A stretch of 64,000 nucleotides of DNA. Source: Takifugu bimaculatus (taxonomy: Eukaryota > Chordata > Actinopteri > Tetraodontiformes > Tetraodontidae). The stretch is taken from positions 5,456,421-5,520,420 of the forward strand of contig CP034986.1 in assembly GCA_004026145.2 (NCBI GenBank). Reading direction: 5' to 3'. The notes under the pieces are model-generated. The model did no database searches and was not told the DNA's origin. It worked only from the letters and a program-made list of their open reading frames with translations. This document shows positions 37,701 through 50,519 of this stretch, in pieces; positions within the stretch are counted from its first letter, which is position 1, and the number at the start of each line of letters is the position of its first letter. The position numbers and the translations under genes are program-made.

Positions 37701-40233
37701 CTGAGCGCCACGCCCAGGAGCTGGCCCGGGGTCTAGAGAACGAACTCAGCCAGCTGAAGAGGAGGAGCAATGAGCTGGAGGCTCATGCGAAGATGCAAGA
37801 CAGAGTCCTCTTTTTGCAGGTACTAACCTCAAACCTAACCGTAGGTGGAGGTTACGGCAGTGGCCCTTAAAATGCACCAAAGCTGGTAATAATGAAGTCA
37901 GTGCCATGGAGATGGAGATTTGACTCGGAAATACAGCGATCAGAATGCCTGCATCACAATGTTGGGATTATGATTCATTATTCATATTTCCACTGCAGAG
38001 ACTGCCTGAACAAACATGCTTAATATGCATTTAGGACACAGCAAGGGAACTAATTACAGCAGTTAAAAAGCCTTTGACATAGAATCTTTTAATGCACAAA
38101 TAAACATCTGAATCTTTGGTTCTCATCAGACTCCAGTGTTATGTATGTTTTATAATCAATCCTTCTAAGATGAATATTTCTCTATGTATTTGAAAGAATC
38201 ACTGTGGTCATGTAGTTCACTTCACTCAGCACATCAAACGTGCTGGCTGTTATCCCCATGTGCTTTGCCCCTGAAGGCTTTTGCAATTCTAAAAAGAAAA
38301 AAAGAACAGCCCCGATGTTAAAATACAAGGCCAATTTTGTATCAACAACGGGAGAATCTGTGCTTTTCATGGAAAATTCTTTAGTCACCATCTCCTCTCC
38401 CCGCATTAACTGGCAGAAGCTGACAACACTGTCGCCCCCGCCGGAGCCCTCTGATTGGTCGGCGGTCAGCATCAACACGGATCTCTACCTGGGGACCATC
38501 CGCTCATCCGTGAACAACCTCATCAACAGGTTTCAGGAGGAGCTCAAGAGGTTGTATGGAAAAGGTAAGACTGCTTATCTGTTATGGAATAATAGAACCA
38601 AAAGCAATTTAGTTTGCCTTTTAAAAAGCTTTGTTTTGAATGCAGAGCTCAAATATATGCCTGAAGATGTGGTTGAATCTTATCATCAACATCTAGTTTT
38701 ATGCGTGAACACATCAACAACAATTAGCATGAAAAGCAAAAGCATAGGAAATAATTGGAACAAAATTTTAACCTAAACTAAACTGTCATGTGTGGGTGGG
38801 CTGTGATGCAAAGTAAGCTCAGTTGGAAGCATGGGATTGCAGACCCTCTTAGAATGCTGCCTTTTTTTAGCACTAAAGAGATCTTTCTAATGTTTAAACC
38901 ACCGTTGGCTAAAAATAAAAATGAAAGTTGTGCTTTAAGTTGGAGGAAGATTCGGCACCAAATGTAGGTCAGTGTACGACAGCTTCAAAATAGAAAAGTG
39001 ACTCATCGTTGCATCAAACAGCACTCAGCACACTGGGAATCACACCCGAGCTGCTGGGACAGATGGCGAAGGTGTTGATGCCCCAGTTCATCCACAGTGG
39101 AGGGAAAGCAGCTGACTGACAGAAACAGCTGTTTCTAGAATCTCACCATTGACACAAACATGTGTTGTGCTCTTTCATTGACTTTAATTCTTTCTCTCCT
39201 CCTTTGTTTGCTTTTCCCCTTTTTTGACTCTTTCACAGAGCTCCGGAAGGTACAGAACTATTCAAGTAAGTAAAACTGTACTCTGCATTTTACGGAGCAG
39301 TATGCTTTTATTCGAATAACTCTTCCTGCATGTAATATAAAAAAAGGGATTTTATTTATGTTTTTACTCTTGCATGGTGCAATATAAACTTAGTGAAATG
39401 TTCAGCTTTCCATATTGTCCACAAGGTGGCACTAGTTTGGTAGCATGTAGTAAAAGTAGAAGGATATATTGTACTATGAAAGGGTAGAGATATTATTACG
39501 TTGTTATTTTATTAATTGTAATTAAAGAGTGTTAGTTGTTTTAAAGTACATCAGAATTTTATTTTATTTTTTAGAAAACACCAGAACTAGATGGAACACT
39601 CAAATCTCATTCATCTCAATTTTTAGTCTGAGATCTCAAGAAGATTTTATAAGGATTTTGTTCTAGCTTTTGATTCTATTCATGTTTTGTCCAGGTGAGG
39701 TGATTTTGGACCCTGGGACGGCCCAGAAGAACTTGGTTGTGTCTGATGATGGTCGGCAGGTGAAATACGAAGACCGTAAGACCAACCACTCTGAGGGTGC
39801 AAAGCGCTTCAGCCCCGCTCTCTTCGTTCTGGGCCGCGAGGGTCTCAGCTCTGGTCGACACTACTGGGAGGTGGACATCGGGCGTAAGACAGCCTGGACG
39901 CTCGGTGTGGCCAGTGCCTTGGCCCGACGGAAGGGTGAGATCAATCTGAGTCCTGAGGGGGGATTCTGGTGCTTGTGGCTCAAGAGCGGGGAGGTGAAGG
40001 CTTTGGCATCATGTCGTCTGCCTCTGATGCTGCAGTCTCCACCTACTAAATTGGGAATTTTCCTGGATTATGAGGAAGGTCAAATTTCTTTCTATGATGT
40101 AAAAGCACGTCTGCACCTCTACACCTTCAGCGACACCTTCAACGAAAGTCTATACCCCATCTTCAGCCCCTGTCTCAGCCAGGAGGGTAAGAACTCTGCT
40201 CCCATTATTATAACCCAAGTGAAGCACACCTGA
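34797..40233 (+). CDS. Bloodthirsty-related TRIM E3 ligase, copy A
   Basis: Coding exons are 34797-35252, 35910-36101, 36299-36394, 37586-37819, 38417-38564, 39239-39265 and 39695-40233, giving 563 residues. The family acts as cytoplasmic RING E3 ubiquitin ligases that recognise targets through PRY-SPRY; many fish members are interferon-responsive. RING C3HC4 spans residues 16-55 (CSIC..., CGHSFC, CPMC). The first B-box begins near 121 (CDAC.., KSCLNCL) and the second covers 173-203 with all zinc ligands. The coiled coil is about 217-326, and PRY-SPRY about 386-563 (LDPGTA, YWEVDIG, LDYEEGQISFYDV). The start is the ATG just after the acceptor at 34790-34791, as in the sister genes. Oddity: an extra intron separates the two B-boxes, which copies B, C and D lack. 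The 5' edge of the 148-bp exon is set by the acceptor at 38415-38416, which restores the family pattern. Confidence 0.88.
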
Positions 40234-40947
40234 GATGGACATCCAGTCAGACTTGGGCTCAGTGAGGATCACTAAAAAAGACTGGCCCCCGTAATTCTCG
40301 AACATGGGTTTTTTTTTGCTCCACAAAGTGATAACAGAGCGTAACATTTTTATTTTTTTATAAAGGCAACAAACAACAGTTTAAATTTTGGGGGAACCTT
40401 TATCTAACTATACTGGAAGGACCAAATATGAAGGTTTTATTAAGTGTGAATGTGACTGACTTAGCACACATAAACCTCCTGCCAAATTTTGTTTTCTATG
40501 TACAAACTTAAAAAAGGGACAAACAAAATGTGACAATGTAAACTTGAATTTGATTTTCTGTCTTTCGCTTTGTCGCCCTGCTTCATAGCTGTGTCAAACA
40601 CGTTCTGCATTAATCTACTCAGTGAAGCCAGAGAAAACATTCCAGTTGTCAAGAGGTTCAAGATATGCAACAACTATGTGTGTATATATGTGAAGTCTTT
40701 GCATTCCTCTAAAATATTGAGCCTCCTCTTTAATTTCGGGGCTTAAGAAATGTACCTGAGCCAACCACCAGGTAGCATTTGGGACAGATGTGATGCCATT
40801 TGTGTTTATCAAGAAGCCAAGTGTATTGTTTATCTCTTAACAAGATGTCAACTTGTGTAAAATTATAGCTCAAAGGCTCAAATTGTGTTTACTTTTCTCT
40901 ACTTTTGATATTAATTTGTGCTTTTGGACCTTCTCTCTAAGTGTTGC

Positions 40948-40953
40948 AATAAA
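40948..40953 (+). terminator. Polyadenylation signal, TRIM copy A
   Basis: AATAAA in GTTGCAATAAAAATACATTC, 0.7 kb after the stop codon. It is the first canonical signal downstream. Confidence 0.55.
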
Positions 40954-41205
40954 AATACATTCTGAACAAATACACACTATACTCAATTTATCCAAGCATT
41001 AATCCAACTTAGATTAATTAGATTACTGCCATTTGTCTTCCTTCTAAACTGACTTGTTTAAATGGGGGAAATGACATGCATCTTTAATGTTCTAGCCATG
41101 TTAATGTTATTTAGCTTGTGTGTTTTGTCCTGTTTTCAACCAATGATGCCGTCCTCTAGAGGGTTAGAGCCATTCCTCCTGGAGCTTTGAGGGCCAACAG
41201 AGGAG

Positions 41206-41341
41206 TATAAATTTGTATCTGAATGTAAAAATAGACAGGCAGAGTGGTGGGGCGACATATTTTGGAGAGTTAGGGGTGGCAGTGCTTACAGCCCATCTCA
41301 TGTGTCAGAGTGCAGCAGAGTCTTGAGGCAGCTGCTCTCGG
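41206..41341 (+). promoter_or_regulatory. TATA box and 5' UTR exon of TRIM copy B
   Basis: TATAAAT at 41206-41212 is followed about 30 bp later by a likely start, and a donor (CTCTCG|GTGAGT-type) ends the non-coding exon near 41341. The intron would run to the acceptor at 42362-42363, just before the ATG. Confidence 0.55.
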
Positions 41342-41441
41342 GTGAGTTTCCAATATCTACATTTTTATCGCTTCTTTTTCAGCTTTCATCTAGAGCTTCA
41401 TCTGCTTTTCATTGGACCACCAAATGTCATCAAGGAGTGTT

Positions 41442-41455
41442 GGGGGGGGGGGGGG
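41442..41455. repeat. Poly-G run (14 G)
   Basis: Homopolymer in the 5' intron of TRIM copy B; its length may be unreliable. Confidence 0.85.
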
Positions 41456-42365
41456 AACAATGAAGTTCAGCATTTCTTTATGTTTTATCGTTGAGGCGGA
41501 TATGAATAGAAAGGAAGCACTGCAAGACAAATCACCAGTTTGACCAGTAATTTTGGAAAGACCTTAATACCTCCACAGGCACTCTGCCAGGATTTAAAGA
41601 CTAAAGTCATTGTTCAAGCATGTGATTGCATACGGCTAAAATAAGCTGTCCCTGCTGAGGGCTTGTACATTGTTTCTACAATCCATAGCGACAAATGGTG
41701 AAAAACATCCATAAATTATTATGTAGCACATACAACCATACTTTGAAACTCTCAAGTAAAAGTGAATCTTCAGCTTGTGATCCACAAATCAGTAGGTGAC
41801 CTTTTAATATTAGTGATTCTTGAATAGTTGTGTCTGCCGTCTCATGTTAGAACCTACACTGAGCACCACCATAGACTATTTTAAACCTAAATTTGGACCC
41901 TGACAAAGGAGGTCAAGCTCCAGTAACAAAATCAAGAGAACAAAAACAGGGTTGGGGTAGGACTGAAAGAGTTCCACGTAATCCGTTGGTGATGACTTTG
42001 CCAATATGTCCTGGCCATTAAAAAAATGTGCACCCAGCCTTTTCTACACATTTGCAGCCAGAGGTAATGAGATACCATTCCCTAAGGACATGTTTTGAAC
42101 CTAGTATGCATAGAGAACATACAAAATTCACAAGAGGAAGCCCTGATCTAGAAATTATACATAAAACCTTCTTGCTTAAGCAACAACCCTCCCACAAGAC
42201 ACTCAAGAGCTCATTTATTATTTTGGTTTTTATTTTTTTAAGTTGCTAATTTGAGTCTCTCAAACCATCTAACCATAGTGACCTCAATATCACAGCAGGT
42301 TGGGTGTCCAGTTCAGAGGCTGAATACTTGCGTTGACAATGACCCTGCCTCTCCGCCGTGTAGGA

Positions 42366-45300
42366 ATGGCCACCACTGGGAACCTCTCTGAAGAGCAGGT
42401 GCACTGCTCCATCTGTCTGGACGTCTTCACCAATCCTGTTTCTATCCCCTGTGGACACAACTTCTGCCAGAGTTGCATCATAGGATACTGGAAAACAAGC
42501 CCACTGTACCAGTGTCCTATGTGTAAAAAGTCATTCTACAAACGACCGGATATTAGTGTCAATACTGTCTTGAGGGAGATCGCAGAGCAGTTCAAGGAGA
42601 TCAGAGTGAGAAGTGTAGAAAGGGCAGAGGGCGAGGAAGGGAAAGAAAAGAGGTGGACAATGGAAAGCAGTAAAAGGGAGGATGAGGAGTTGCTTTTGGA
42701 GAAAGATCAGATGCAACAGGTGGTAGATGAGTTGAAGCAGAAGCAAGAGGAGGAAAGAACAAAGAGAGAAACATCTGTAGAAAAAAAGCCACCACAGGCA
42801 ATCCCTCCCCGACTTTCAGCAAGGAAAACCTCTCCTTCACAATCGCCCCAAGCCAGAGCTCCTGGACCATCACCAACTCACACATCAGCCCCGCCCTCAC
42901 CTCAGACCCCTGTTTCTCCTTTGACCTTGCCTTCATTTCCCTCCTCTTCCTTGCTAACTTCTTCCTGGGAGGAGGTACTCTGTGATATATGCCTGGGGGA
43001 GGGCAGGCCGTTAGCCGTCAAGTCTTGCCTGGTGTGTCTGACGTCCTACTGCGATGAGCACCTCAAGTCCCATTCCACCAGGTTCACAAAGCACAAGCTG
43101 ATTGAGCCTGTTGCAAACATGGCAGACAGGATGTGTCCAAAGCACGAAAGGCTTCTGGAATTGTTCTGCAAGAAGGATCAGACATGTGTGTGCGTTCTTT
43201 GCACAGAGACAGACCACAGGGCACACTACACCATCCCTGTGGAGAGAGAGTGGACAGAGAAAAAGGTGAGATGTGGACTGCATGTCTGTACCAGTCTGAC
43301 CTTTGTTACTCGATAAAAGTTCTGTTGTTTAATTATGACCTAATCAAACCTATTTATTCATCTTATTAATTGTTGGCAAAAGAACTTGTACAACTCTTGT
43401 ACATAAGTGTGAGAAAACAAACTCGCTAACTCCTAACTCTTTGGCCTCTAGAGTCAAAATCCCTCATTTATGAATCATGATTAGTCAAGTTAATCTTGGT
43501 AGCAGTCTAAAGACAGTTTTAAGAACAAAGGCAATAAAATATTCTTCAACAACAAAGAAATCTGTTTGTTTTCTTAAGGTGTCAAGAACAAAGTAAATGT
43601 GCTGAACTCCTGCGCTAGACCCATTTCACACATCAAGAGATTGCGCTCCCCACTGTGCACAATATTCTAGCTACATTTTTTCACAAATTTTTATACATTT
43701 CCCCAAACACTTCTGTGCTGCCTCAGCCAGCTGTTAACAAAATAATCAGCTGCTGCAAAAAGAAAAGACATTTCCACTTTTCTACTTTAACTAAGCCCAC
43801 CCCAAAATTCTGACCAATCAAAAGGACATTCTCACAGTTCTACAAAAAAACAACTTGTACATTATAATTTTAAGGTTGATGTTGAGCTTATACAGGGCAG
43901 TTCTAGCAGATTTGTCTTTGCTGCGAACAGCTGGAAAAACATGTGTGGCTATAAAGGTGAAGTTGTAGCCGTCATCAGAAATGAAATCACCTTCTGCAGG
44001 CACAGCTGAAGAGGACAGAAATAGATGTTCAGCAGATGATCCAGGACAGAGAAAAAAAAATGGAAGAAATCAAACACTCTGTCGAACTCAACAAGGTGAG
44101 TAAATGGGTTACTAATGTTAGAATAACTGGAGTGGTAGATATCTTGCTAATATTCTCTTCTTTATGTTTAGGCCAGTGCACAAAGGGAAATCGAGGAGAG
44201 CATGCAGGTCTTCTCAGAACTGGTGCGATCCATTCAGAGGACTCAGGCTGAACTGGTGGTGTCTATAGAAGAGAAGCAGAGACAGACAGAGCGGTGGGCT
44301 GCAGGCTTTATTACAGAGCTGGAAGAGGAAATAGCTGGCCTCACGAGGAGGAAAAAGGACCTGGAGAACATGGCTCGCACTGACCACATTCACTTCTTAA
44401 AAGTGAGAACAGTTGGGGAGCTCTTCATTTGTTTTTTGTTTAAACTGTGTGGTTAAGTAAAATTGTGTTTGCTCTCTCTGTAGAACTTTCCAGCTCTTAG
44501 TGGCTCGCCATCAGTCAAGGACTGGTCTGAAACTAGCGTCTCCCCAGACATCTGCATTGGTATGACCAGGAAATCTGTAAGCAAACTCGAGACAACGCTA
44601 CAAGAAATGATTGACAAATTAGCTGAAAGTGGTGAGATTTATTTTATCATCAGAATTTACCTGTATTATGTTCTAATTCTGGCTTTCTGGCTGGTGACCA
44701 GAGTGGATGATAGATGGATGGGGAGAATGATGATCTTTAATCATCCCAGAACAAAGTAAAATCACATGACCTGAGTCATTTGTTGTTTTCCCTCCAGAGA
44801 TCAAAAAGATTCTAGAATATTCAGGTAACCTGTTATGATATTTGATTAAGTATCATCTTAACAGTCTGCGAATAAACCAGTATTTTGGTATGTCCTGTCT
44901 TCTTGCAGTGGATGTTACTTTGGACCCTGACTCAGCCAACCCTTGGCTACAGCTCTCACAGGACAGACGTCAGGTGAGGCATCTGGGGGCATGGCAAGAC
45001 CTCCCAGACCACCCCGACCGCTTTGACACAGTGGTAATTGTCCTTGCCCGTGAGGGCTTCACCTCTGGGAGACATTACTGGGAGGTCCAGGTGGGGGACA
45101 AAGATGACTGGTACCTGGGTGTGGCCAGGTCTTCTATCAACAGAAAGGGCAGGATCTCTGTCAGCACCACCCAGGGCTACTGGGCTTTGGCAATGAAGAA
45201 GGGTCAAGGATACCGTGTATCGACTTCACCCCCAAAGCTGCTCACCCTTGAACCTAAACCTAAACGAGTAGGTATATACCTGGACTATGAGGAAGGGCAG

Positions 45301-45462
45301 GTGTCCTTTTATGATGTAAGGGCTCGGACCCATATATATACTTTGAAAGACACGTTCACGGAGAAGGTTTTACCATTTTTTTACCTGTACTGCTCTGACA
45401 AAACCTCCGACACCATCGCAATATGTCCAGTTACCGAAAAAGGTCTGATAAAGCAAAGCTAA
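42366..45462 (+). CDS. Bloodthirsty-related TRIM E3 ligase, copy B
   Basis: Coding exons are 42366-43265, 44000-44095, 44172-44402, 44484-44631, 44798-44824 and 44909-45462, giving 651 residues. RING spans residues 14-53, the first B-box starts at 206, and the second covers 257-287 (CPKH...C..H..H complete). A coiled coil follows, then PRY-SPRY (LDPDSANPWL, HYWEVQVGDKDDWYLGV, LDYEEGQVSFYDV). RING and both B-boxes share one exon. Oddity: between RING and B-box lies a linker of about 130 residues, first Lys/Glu-rich and probably helical, then Pro/Ser/Thr-rich. It makes this the longest copy. An upstream in-frame ATG at 42333 precedes the probable acceptor (GCCGTGTAG|GAATGG), so 42366 is preferred. 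Likely an E3 ubiquitin ligase with an innate-immune role, by family. Confidence 0.9.
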
Positions 45463-45854
45463 TATGAGGATAGATGCTAAAATTAGCAATGAACCATGAC
45501 AATTATGTATTATTGTTGTTTTATTGACAAATTCCTGTAGCTGAACATTATGTTTTGGGTTTGCACACTTAGTCAGTAAATGAAATTTATAATATGGATT
45601 TGTGAGTTTTATTTTTCTATAGTAGTTTTCTATAGCGTCCAGGAAGAGCCACAAATTGCTTAGCTTAGCATTAAAAAACAATGAACACTTTCTTTTAGCT
45701 CATTTTAGGGGTTGAAAATGAATTGATGTGTTCCTTTTCTTACACAGAAGACTCTAGATGTATTTAGCCACTGAAGGAGGTAGACTAGCCCTCTGTCTCT
45801 ATGATGGTGGTGGTGATGATCATTTCTTTGAAGGAATTTCAACTGAAAAGTTTA

Positions 45855-45860
45855 AATAAA
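45855..45860 (+). terminator. Polyadenylation signal, TRIM copy B
   Basis: AATAAA in GTTTAAATAAAGTTTAC, about 0.4 kb after the stop. Confidence 0.6.
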
Positions 45861-45963
45861 GTTTACAAATCTAGAGTTTGACTGTGTGGTGAGTTTTTAA
45901 ATAATCAGCCTACCTTTACAAGTGTGTTGACATCTGACTTCATCCTGTTTGGAAAAAATACTT

Positions 45964-46075
45964 CAGTTTCATTTCACACTGAGAGATTCTTCTGACCACT
46001 CCTACTGAAGAATGAGGCACTGCCTGCCTCTCTGAACAAACTATCAAAGAGTTTGTGTTTGCAGATGTAGCTGAG
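45964..46075 (+). promoter_or_regulatory. Promoter motif and 5' UTR exon of TRIM copy C
   Basis: CAGTTTCATTTC at 45964-45975 is the reverse complement of GAAATGAAACTG, which also occurs just upstream of copy D. It resembles an interferon-stimulated response element but with one base, not two, between the GAAA halves. A donor (GCTGAG|GTGAGT) at 46076 ends a likely non-coding exon that splices to the acceptor just before ATG 46387. Confidence 0.4.
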
Positions 46076-46386
46076 GTGAGTCTATTTTCCAAACTATTTA
46101 GTTGTTAGCCTTTTGTTTGTGCTTTTAAATGTAAGAATGTTACGGCTCCATCCAGCTTCTGTTGCTATTCCTTATCAAGAAAAAAGCTTTCAGGCAAGCA
46201 ATGCTAAAGATATTTTAGCAAACTAGATATTTCAACTACAGTTCATGTTCAAATATAGCATTACGCAGTTCAGGTTTTGCAATACAAATAGTCCCAAAAT
46301 AAATTCCTTTTGAGTTCAAGAATTTCAAAACATGCTGTTAATGAGTGGTGTAATAGTCATATTAAGTCTCTATTACAGATTCCATC

Positions 46387-48498
46387 ATGTCATCGTTGTT
46401 GGGGGATGGTGCCAATTGTTCGATCTGTGCGAACGTCTTCACTGAACCTGTCGCCACACCCTGCGGTCACAGTTTCTGCAAGGCCTGTCTGAGCGAGCAC
46501 TGGAGCAGGAGTGATTTATGTCACTGCCCTGTGTGTAATAAAAGATTCCATGTGAGGCCTGAGATCTCCTCAGATGTGACCACAGAGACTCCAATCCAGT
46601 TAAAGAAAAGGAAGGTTATCTCGACTTCGGGTGGCAGTGGTCCTGGGGAAATAACTTGTGATGTTTGCGTGGAGACGAAGCTCATAGCCTTGAAGTCTTG
46701 CCTCACATGTCTGACATCATTTTGTGAAGCCCACCTGGAGCCTCACCTAAGAGTTCCGTCTCTAATGAGGCATAAGCTGAGCGAGCCGGTCCAGGACATG
46801 GAGGACAGGACCTGTTTGAAACATCACCGTCTCCTGGAGCTCTATTGCAGAGAGGACAAAGTGTGCATCTGTCTTCTGTGCAGTGAGACTGACCACAAAC
46901 ACCACGAGACGGTGCTTGTAGAGGAAGAATGGGCTCTGCAAAAAGTAAGAATATATTTTCCAAGTTAGTCCAGTTTAAAGAGTGCTCAACAATTTTTTTT
47001 TGTACCAAAGGAAACTATAGAGTTCAGGAAAGCAAAAGTCAAAAAGATGATTGATGACAGGAATGAAAAGATTCAGGAATTTAAACGACATTCAGAACTC
47101 AGCAAAGTAGGTAACTGCATGCAAAATGTGTTAAAACCTGTTTCAATCAGAGCATTAATTAAAACATTTTTTTGTTGTTTTCAGGAGAAGACTCTAATCG
47201 AGATTGACGAGAGTGAGGCCGTCTTCAAAACTCTGATGAGCCACGTGATGGATACGCAAGAGAAACTAAAACAGAACATCAAACTGAAACTCAGAAAAGC
47301 CTGCGATAAAGACAAAGCCATGATTGAAGAGCTGCGCAATGAAATCGAGCAGCTAGAGAGGAAGCTCTCAGAGCTGGAGGACCTTACCCAAAGTGAGGAC
47401 CCTCTTCAGCTTTTACAGGTATTTTATTTTTCACCTTGTTTCCATTAGCATCTTATTGTTGATCTTATTGTTAGCTTCAGAGGGAGTAAGATGACCCTAG
47501 TTTTATATTCTTATATTGTTTTGATGTCAAAAAATTGTCATTTAGTGGAATTAGTTGATGTCCCTACTGACATAATCACAGTTATATCTCTCAGGGCTAA
47601 TTTAGTTGGTAGATATCAGTGGTTTGGGAAATAATTTAATGTTTACAGATCCTGGACACCACATCTGTCACAAAAAACTGGTCAAGGTTGGTGCTTTACT
47701 CAGACCTGTGCGTTCAGACTGTGAGGAGAGCCTTGACTCATCTTGTGTGTACATTTGATGCAGAACTGAGAACTCTGACGAAAAAAGGTGGACATATTTT
47801 TTTTGGGACATTTTAACTGGTGAAAAAATGTCTTCATTTCTCACAAACATGCTGCCATCTCTTCGTTTCTATAGAACTGACCAGGATAAGACAGTACACA
47901 GGTTAGTATGAGTGCAGGTGATTATTTGGCGTCTGGTGTCTTTGTAGTTCATGTAACAAAACCTTTTCTCTCAGAGTCCATCACTTTTGACCCAGAAACC
48001 GCCAGTCATTGCCTTGTGGTGACTGAACATGGGAAACGATTGAAATACCTCAGAGATGCCAGTCCTCCCTTAGTTAAAGACCCTGAGCGTTTCACCCTTC
48101 CCAGGATTTTAGGATCTGTGGGTTTCACCTCTGGACGCCACTACTGGGAAGTGCAGGTGGGGCTGAAAACGGACTGGGATGTGGGTGTTGCTAGGGAAAC
48201 GGTTTCCAGAAGACAGCAGACTACCCTGACAAAGGAAAATGGGTGTTTCGCCATTGGGAAGAGGGGTGCTGATTATAAAGTTAACTGCACTTCCTGGCTG
48301 GCCCTTCATCTGTCTCCAAGACCAACGCATGTGGGAGTGTATCTGGACTATAATGAAGGCCGACTGTCCTTCTACGACATAGACAGAAATGTGCACATTT
48401 TCTCTTTCACAGGGGAGACTTTCTCAGAGAAAGTCTTCCCGTACTTCTATATTTCCAGCTGGGCAAAGAAACCCAAACCTCTTCTGATTACATCCTGA
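46387..48498 (+). CDS. Bloodthirsty-related TRIM E3 ligase, copy C
   Basis: Coding exons are 46387-46944, 47011-47106, 47185-47418, 47649-47787, 47875-47901 and 47975-48498, giving 525 residues, the shortest copy. RING spans residues 11-50, the first B-box begins at 91 and the second covers 143-173 with all ligands (CLKH...C..C..DH..HH). The coiled coil is encoded by the 96- and 234-bp exons. PRY-SPRY follows (FDPETASHCL, HYWEVQVGLKTDWDVGVA, LDYNEGRLSFYDI). The linker between RING and B-box is only about 40 residues. The fourth coding exon is 139 bp instead of the 148 bp in A, B and D, yet keeps phase 1. The gene is compact, with introns of 66-230 bp. Likely an E3 ubiquitin ligase, by family. 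Confidence 0.9.
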
Positions 48499-49049
48499 AG
48501 CAAAGTAAAGGGTTTTTTTTTTTGGAACATTTATAAAAAAAACAATGGGTTATTAGAGGGTTATTTTTACCTGTTCTGTTAATGCAATGTTTGACCTCTT
48601 CTGATTGGTATGTTTACATGCAGCAACCTGGAGTATTTGGATGTCAGACATTTGATTTCTGGAAACATTTAAGATGAATTTCTAAAATGAGGGTGCACTT
48701 CCACCAGGTCCACATTCTTAGTACCGTGTCTTTAGCACAAATGTCCCCCCAACCGCTCCCCGTCAACCCCTTAAGAGACAACAAATGCATAGCAAAAAAG
48801 CCATTATTAGAACTAGTGTTTATCTCTGGTTGGAGCAGCAGGAAAACCTGTTGAAGGACTTTGTTTTTATTTTTTCTTCAATCTTCAGAACAGTCCACCC
48901 TCGCAAACATCCAGATTTGACCACATTCTGCATGTTGCGTGCGTAACTGTGCTCGTGTGTACCATGTTCAAGCACACCTCTTCCAACAGTGCACTGCAAT
49001 GGACCCTAGAGTGAGAGTGCCCCAAATCAAGGAAACACAATCATATTTC
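48499..49049. other. Spacer between TRIM copy C and the Tc1 element
   Basis: No gene or clear polyadenylation signal was seen. It may include the copy C 3' UTR and diverged left-end sequence of the transposon. Confidence 0.4.
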
Positions 49050-50519
49050 AGCAGTAAAATTAGGTTTATTGGGTTAACAGAAAATGTGCAATATGCCCCA
49101 AAACAAAAAAAGGCCTGTGCATAAATTTGGGCACCTTAATAGAAAAATCATATTAGTATTTAGTAGAGCCTCCTTTTGCAAAAATAACAGCCTGTATGAG
49201 TGTCTGGATCCTGGATGATGGTATTTTGGCTCATTCCACCTGTCAAAACCTCTGCAATTCAGTGATGTTTGAAGGATTCCGAGCATGGACAGCCTGCTTC
49301 AAGTCATCCCACAGATTCTCGATGATATTCAAATCTGGGGACTGGGATGGCCATTCCAAAACATTGTACTTGTTCCTCTGCATGAATGCTCGGGTAGATT
49401 TTGAGCAATGTTTGGGGTCGTTGTCTTGTTGAAACACCCATCCCCGGTGAAACTTCAACTTTGTGACAGACTCTTGAACATTATTCTCAAGAATCTGCTG
49501 ATACTGAGTGGAATCCATGCGACCCTCAATTTTAACAAGATTCCCAGTACCAGCACTGGCCACACAGCTCCACCGCATGATGGAACCTCCACCAAATTTT
49601 ACTGTGGGAAGCAGGTGTTTTTCTTCAAATTCTGTGTTCTTTTGTCGCCATGCATATCGCCTCTTGTTGTGACCAAACAATTCAATTTTTTTTCAATCAG
49701 TCCACAGTATCTTATTCCAAAATGATATTGGCTCGTCCAAATGTTCTTTCACATACCTCAGGCAACTCAGTTTGTGACGACTGTGAAGAAAAGGCTTCTT
49801 CCCCATCACTCTTTCGTACAGCCTTTCCTTGTGCAAATTGCTCTGTATTGTTGACCGATGCACAGCGACACTGTCTCCAGCAAGATATCCTTGCAAGTCT
49901 TTGGAGGTGGTCTGTGGGTTGTTTTTAACCATTCTGACCATCCTTCATCTTTGCCTCTCTGAAATTTTTCTTGGCCTACCACTTCTGGGCTTAACAAGAA
50001 CTGTGCCCGTGGCCTTCCATTTCCTCACAATGTTCCTGACAGTGGAAACTGACAGCTGAAATCTTTTGGACAGCTTTTTGTAACCTTCCCCTAAACCGTA
50101 ATGCTGGATAATCTTGGTTTTGAGTTCATCAGAAAGTTGTTTTGAGGCTCCCATGTTGCAGCTCTTCAGAGGAGAGTCAAACAGAATGAGAACTGGCATT
50201 TGGCCACCTTAAATACCTTTTGTTGGATGCACCAGTCAATTAAGTTCAAGGCTTAATGAGCTCACCAAACCAACTTTGTGTGTCCAATTATCTTGTGATG
50301 ATTAGTTACAGGCCATCAAAGCAACAAAATGAAAAGGGTTCCCACATTTTTGCACAGCCTGCATACTCTGAATACTTAAAATCTGTGTTTGGAAATCAAG
50401 CTACCACTTGGCTCTTATGGGCAAATGAAGGACATGCCACCAAGATAATTTTGTGAGAAGTCAGAGTCCATTATTACACAACCTCAGAGGGGGTGCCCAA
50501 ACTTTCTCATACCACTGTA
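49050..50519 (-). mobile_element. Tc1/mariner DNA transposon (decayed)
   Basis: The right terminal repeat is clear: GGTGCCCAAACTTTCTCATA at 50492-50511, then CCACTGTA next to a TA. Inner direct-repeat copies lie at 50338-50360 and, in inverted orientation, at 49111-49135 (GCATAAATTTGGGCACC), suggesting the IR/DR arrangement. The outer left end is not recognisable, so the left boundary is approximate. The element carries a transposase remnant on the minus strand. Confidence 0.85.
49153..50154 (-). pseudogene. Tc1 transposase, inactivated by in-frame stops
   Basis: On the minus strand, one continuous frame runs from ATG (50154) to TAA (49153-49155), 333 codons plus stop, the usual Tc1 length. 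It contains a paired/HTH N-terminus (GYKKLSKRFQLSVSTVRNIV), a GRPRK AT-hook, then a catalytic DD34E core: D before the stop at 49696-49698, D in QQDNDPKH (49423-49425) and E in NIIENLW (49318-49320). There are exactly 34 residues between the last two. Four in-frame TGA codons interrupt it at 49945-49947, 49693-49695, 49243-49245 and 49231-49233. No frameshift is needed. It is therefore dead by point mutation but little rearranged. Confidence 0.92.

Noticed and set aside
38240..38416. Open frame before the 148-bp exon of copy A
   Set aside because: Same reasoning: the acceptor at 38415-38416 gives the 148-bp length seen in copies B and D.
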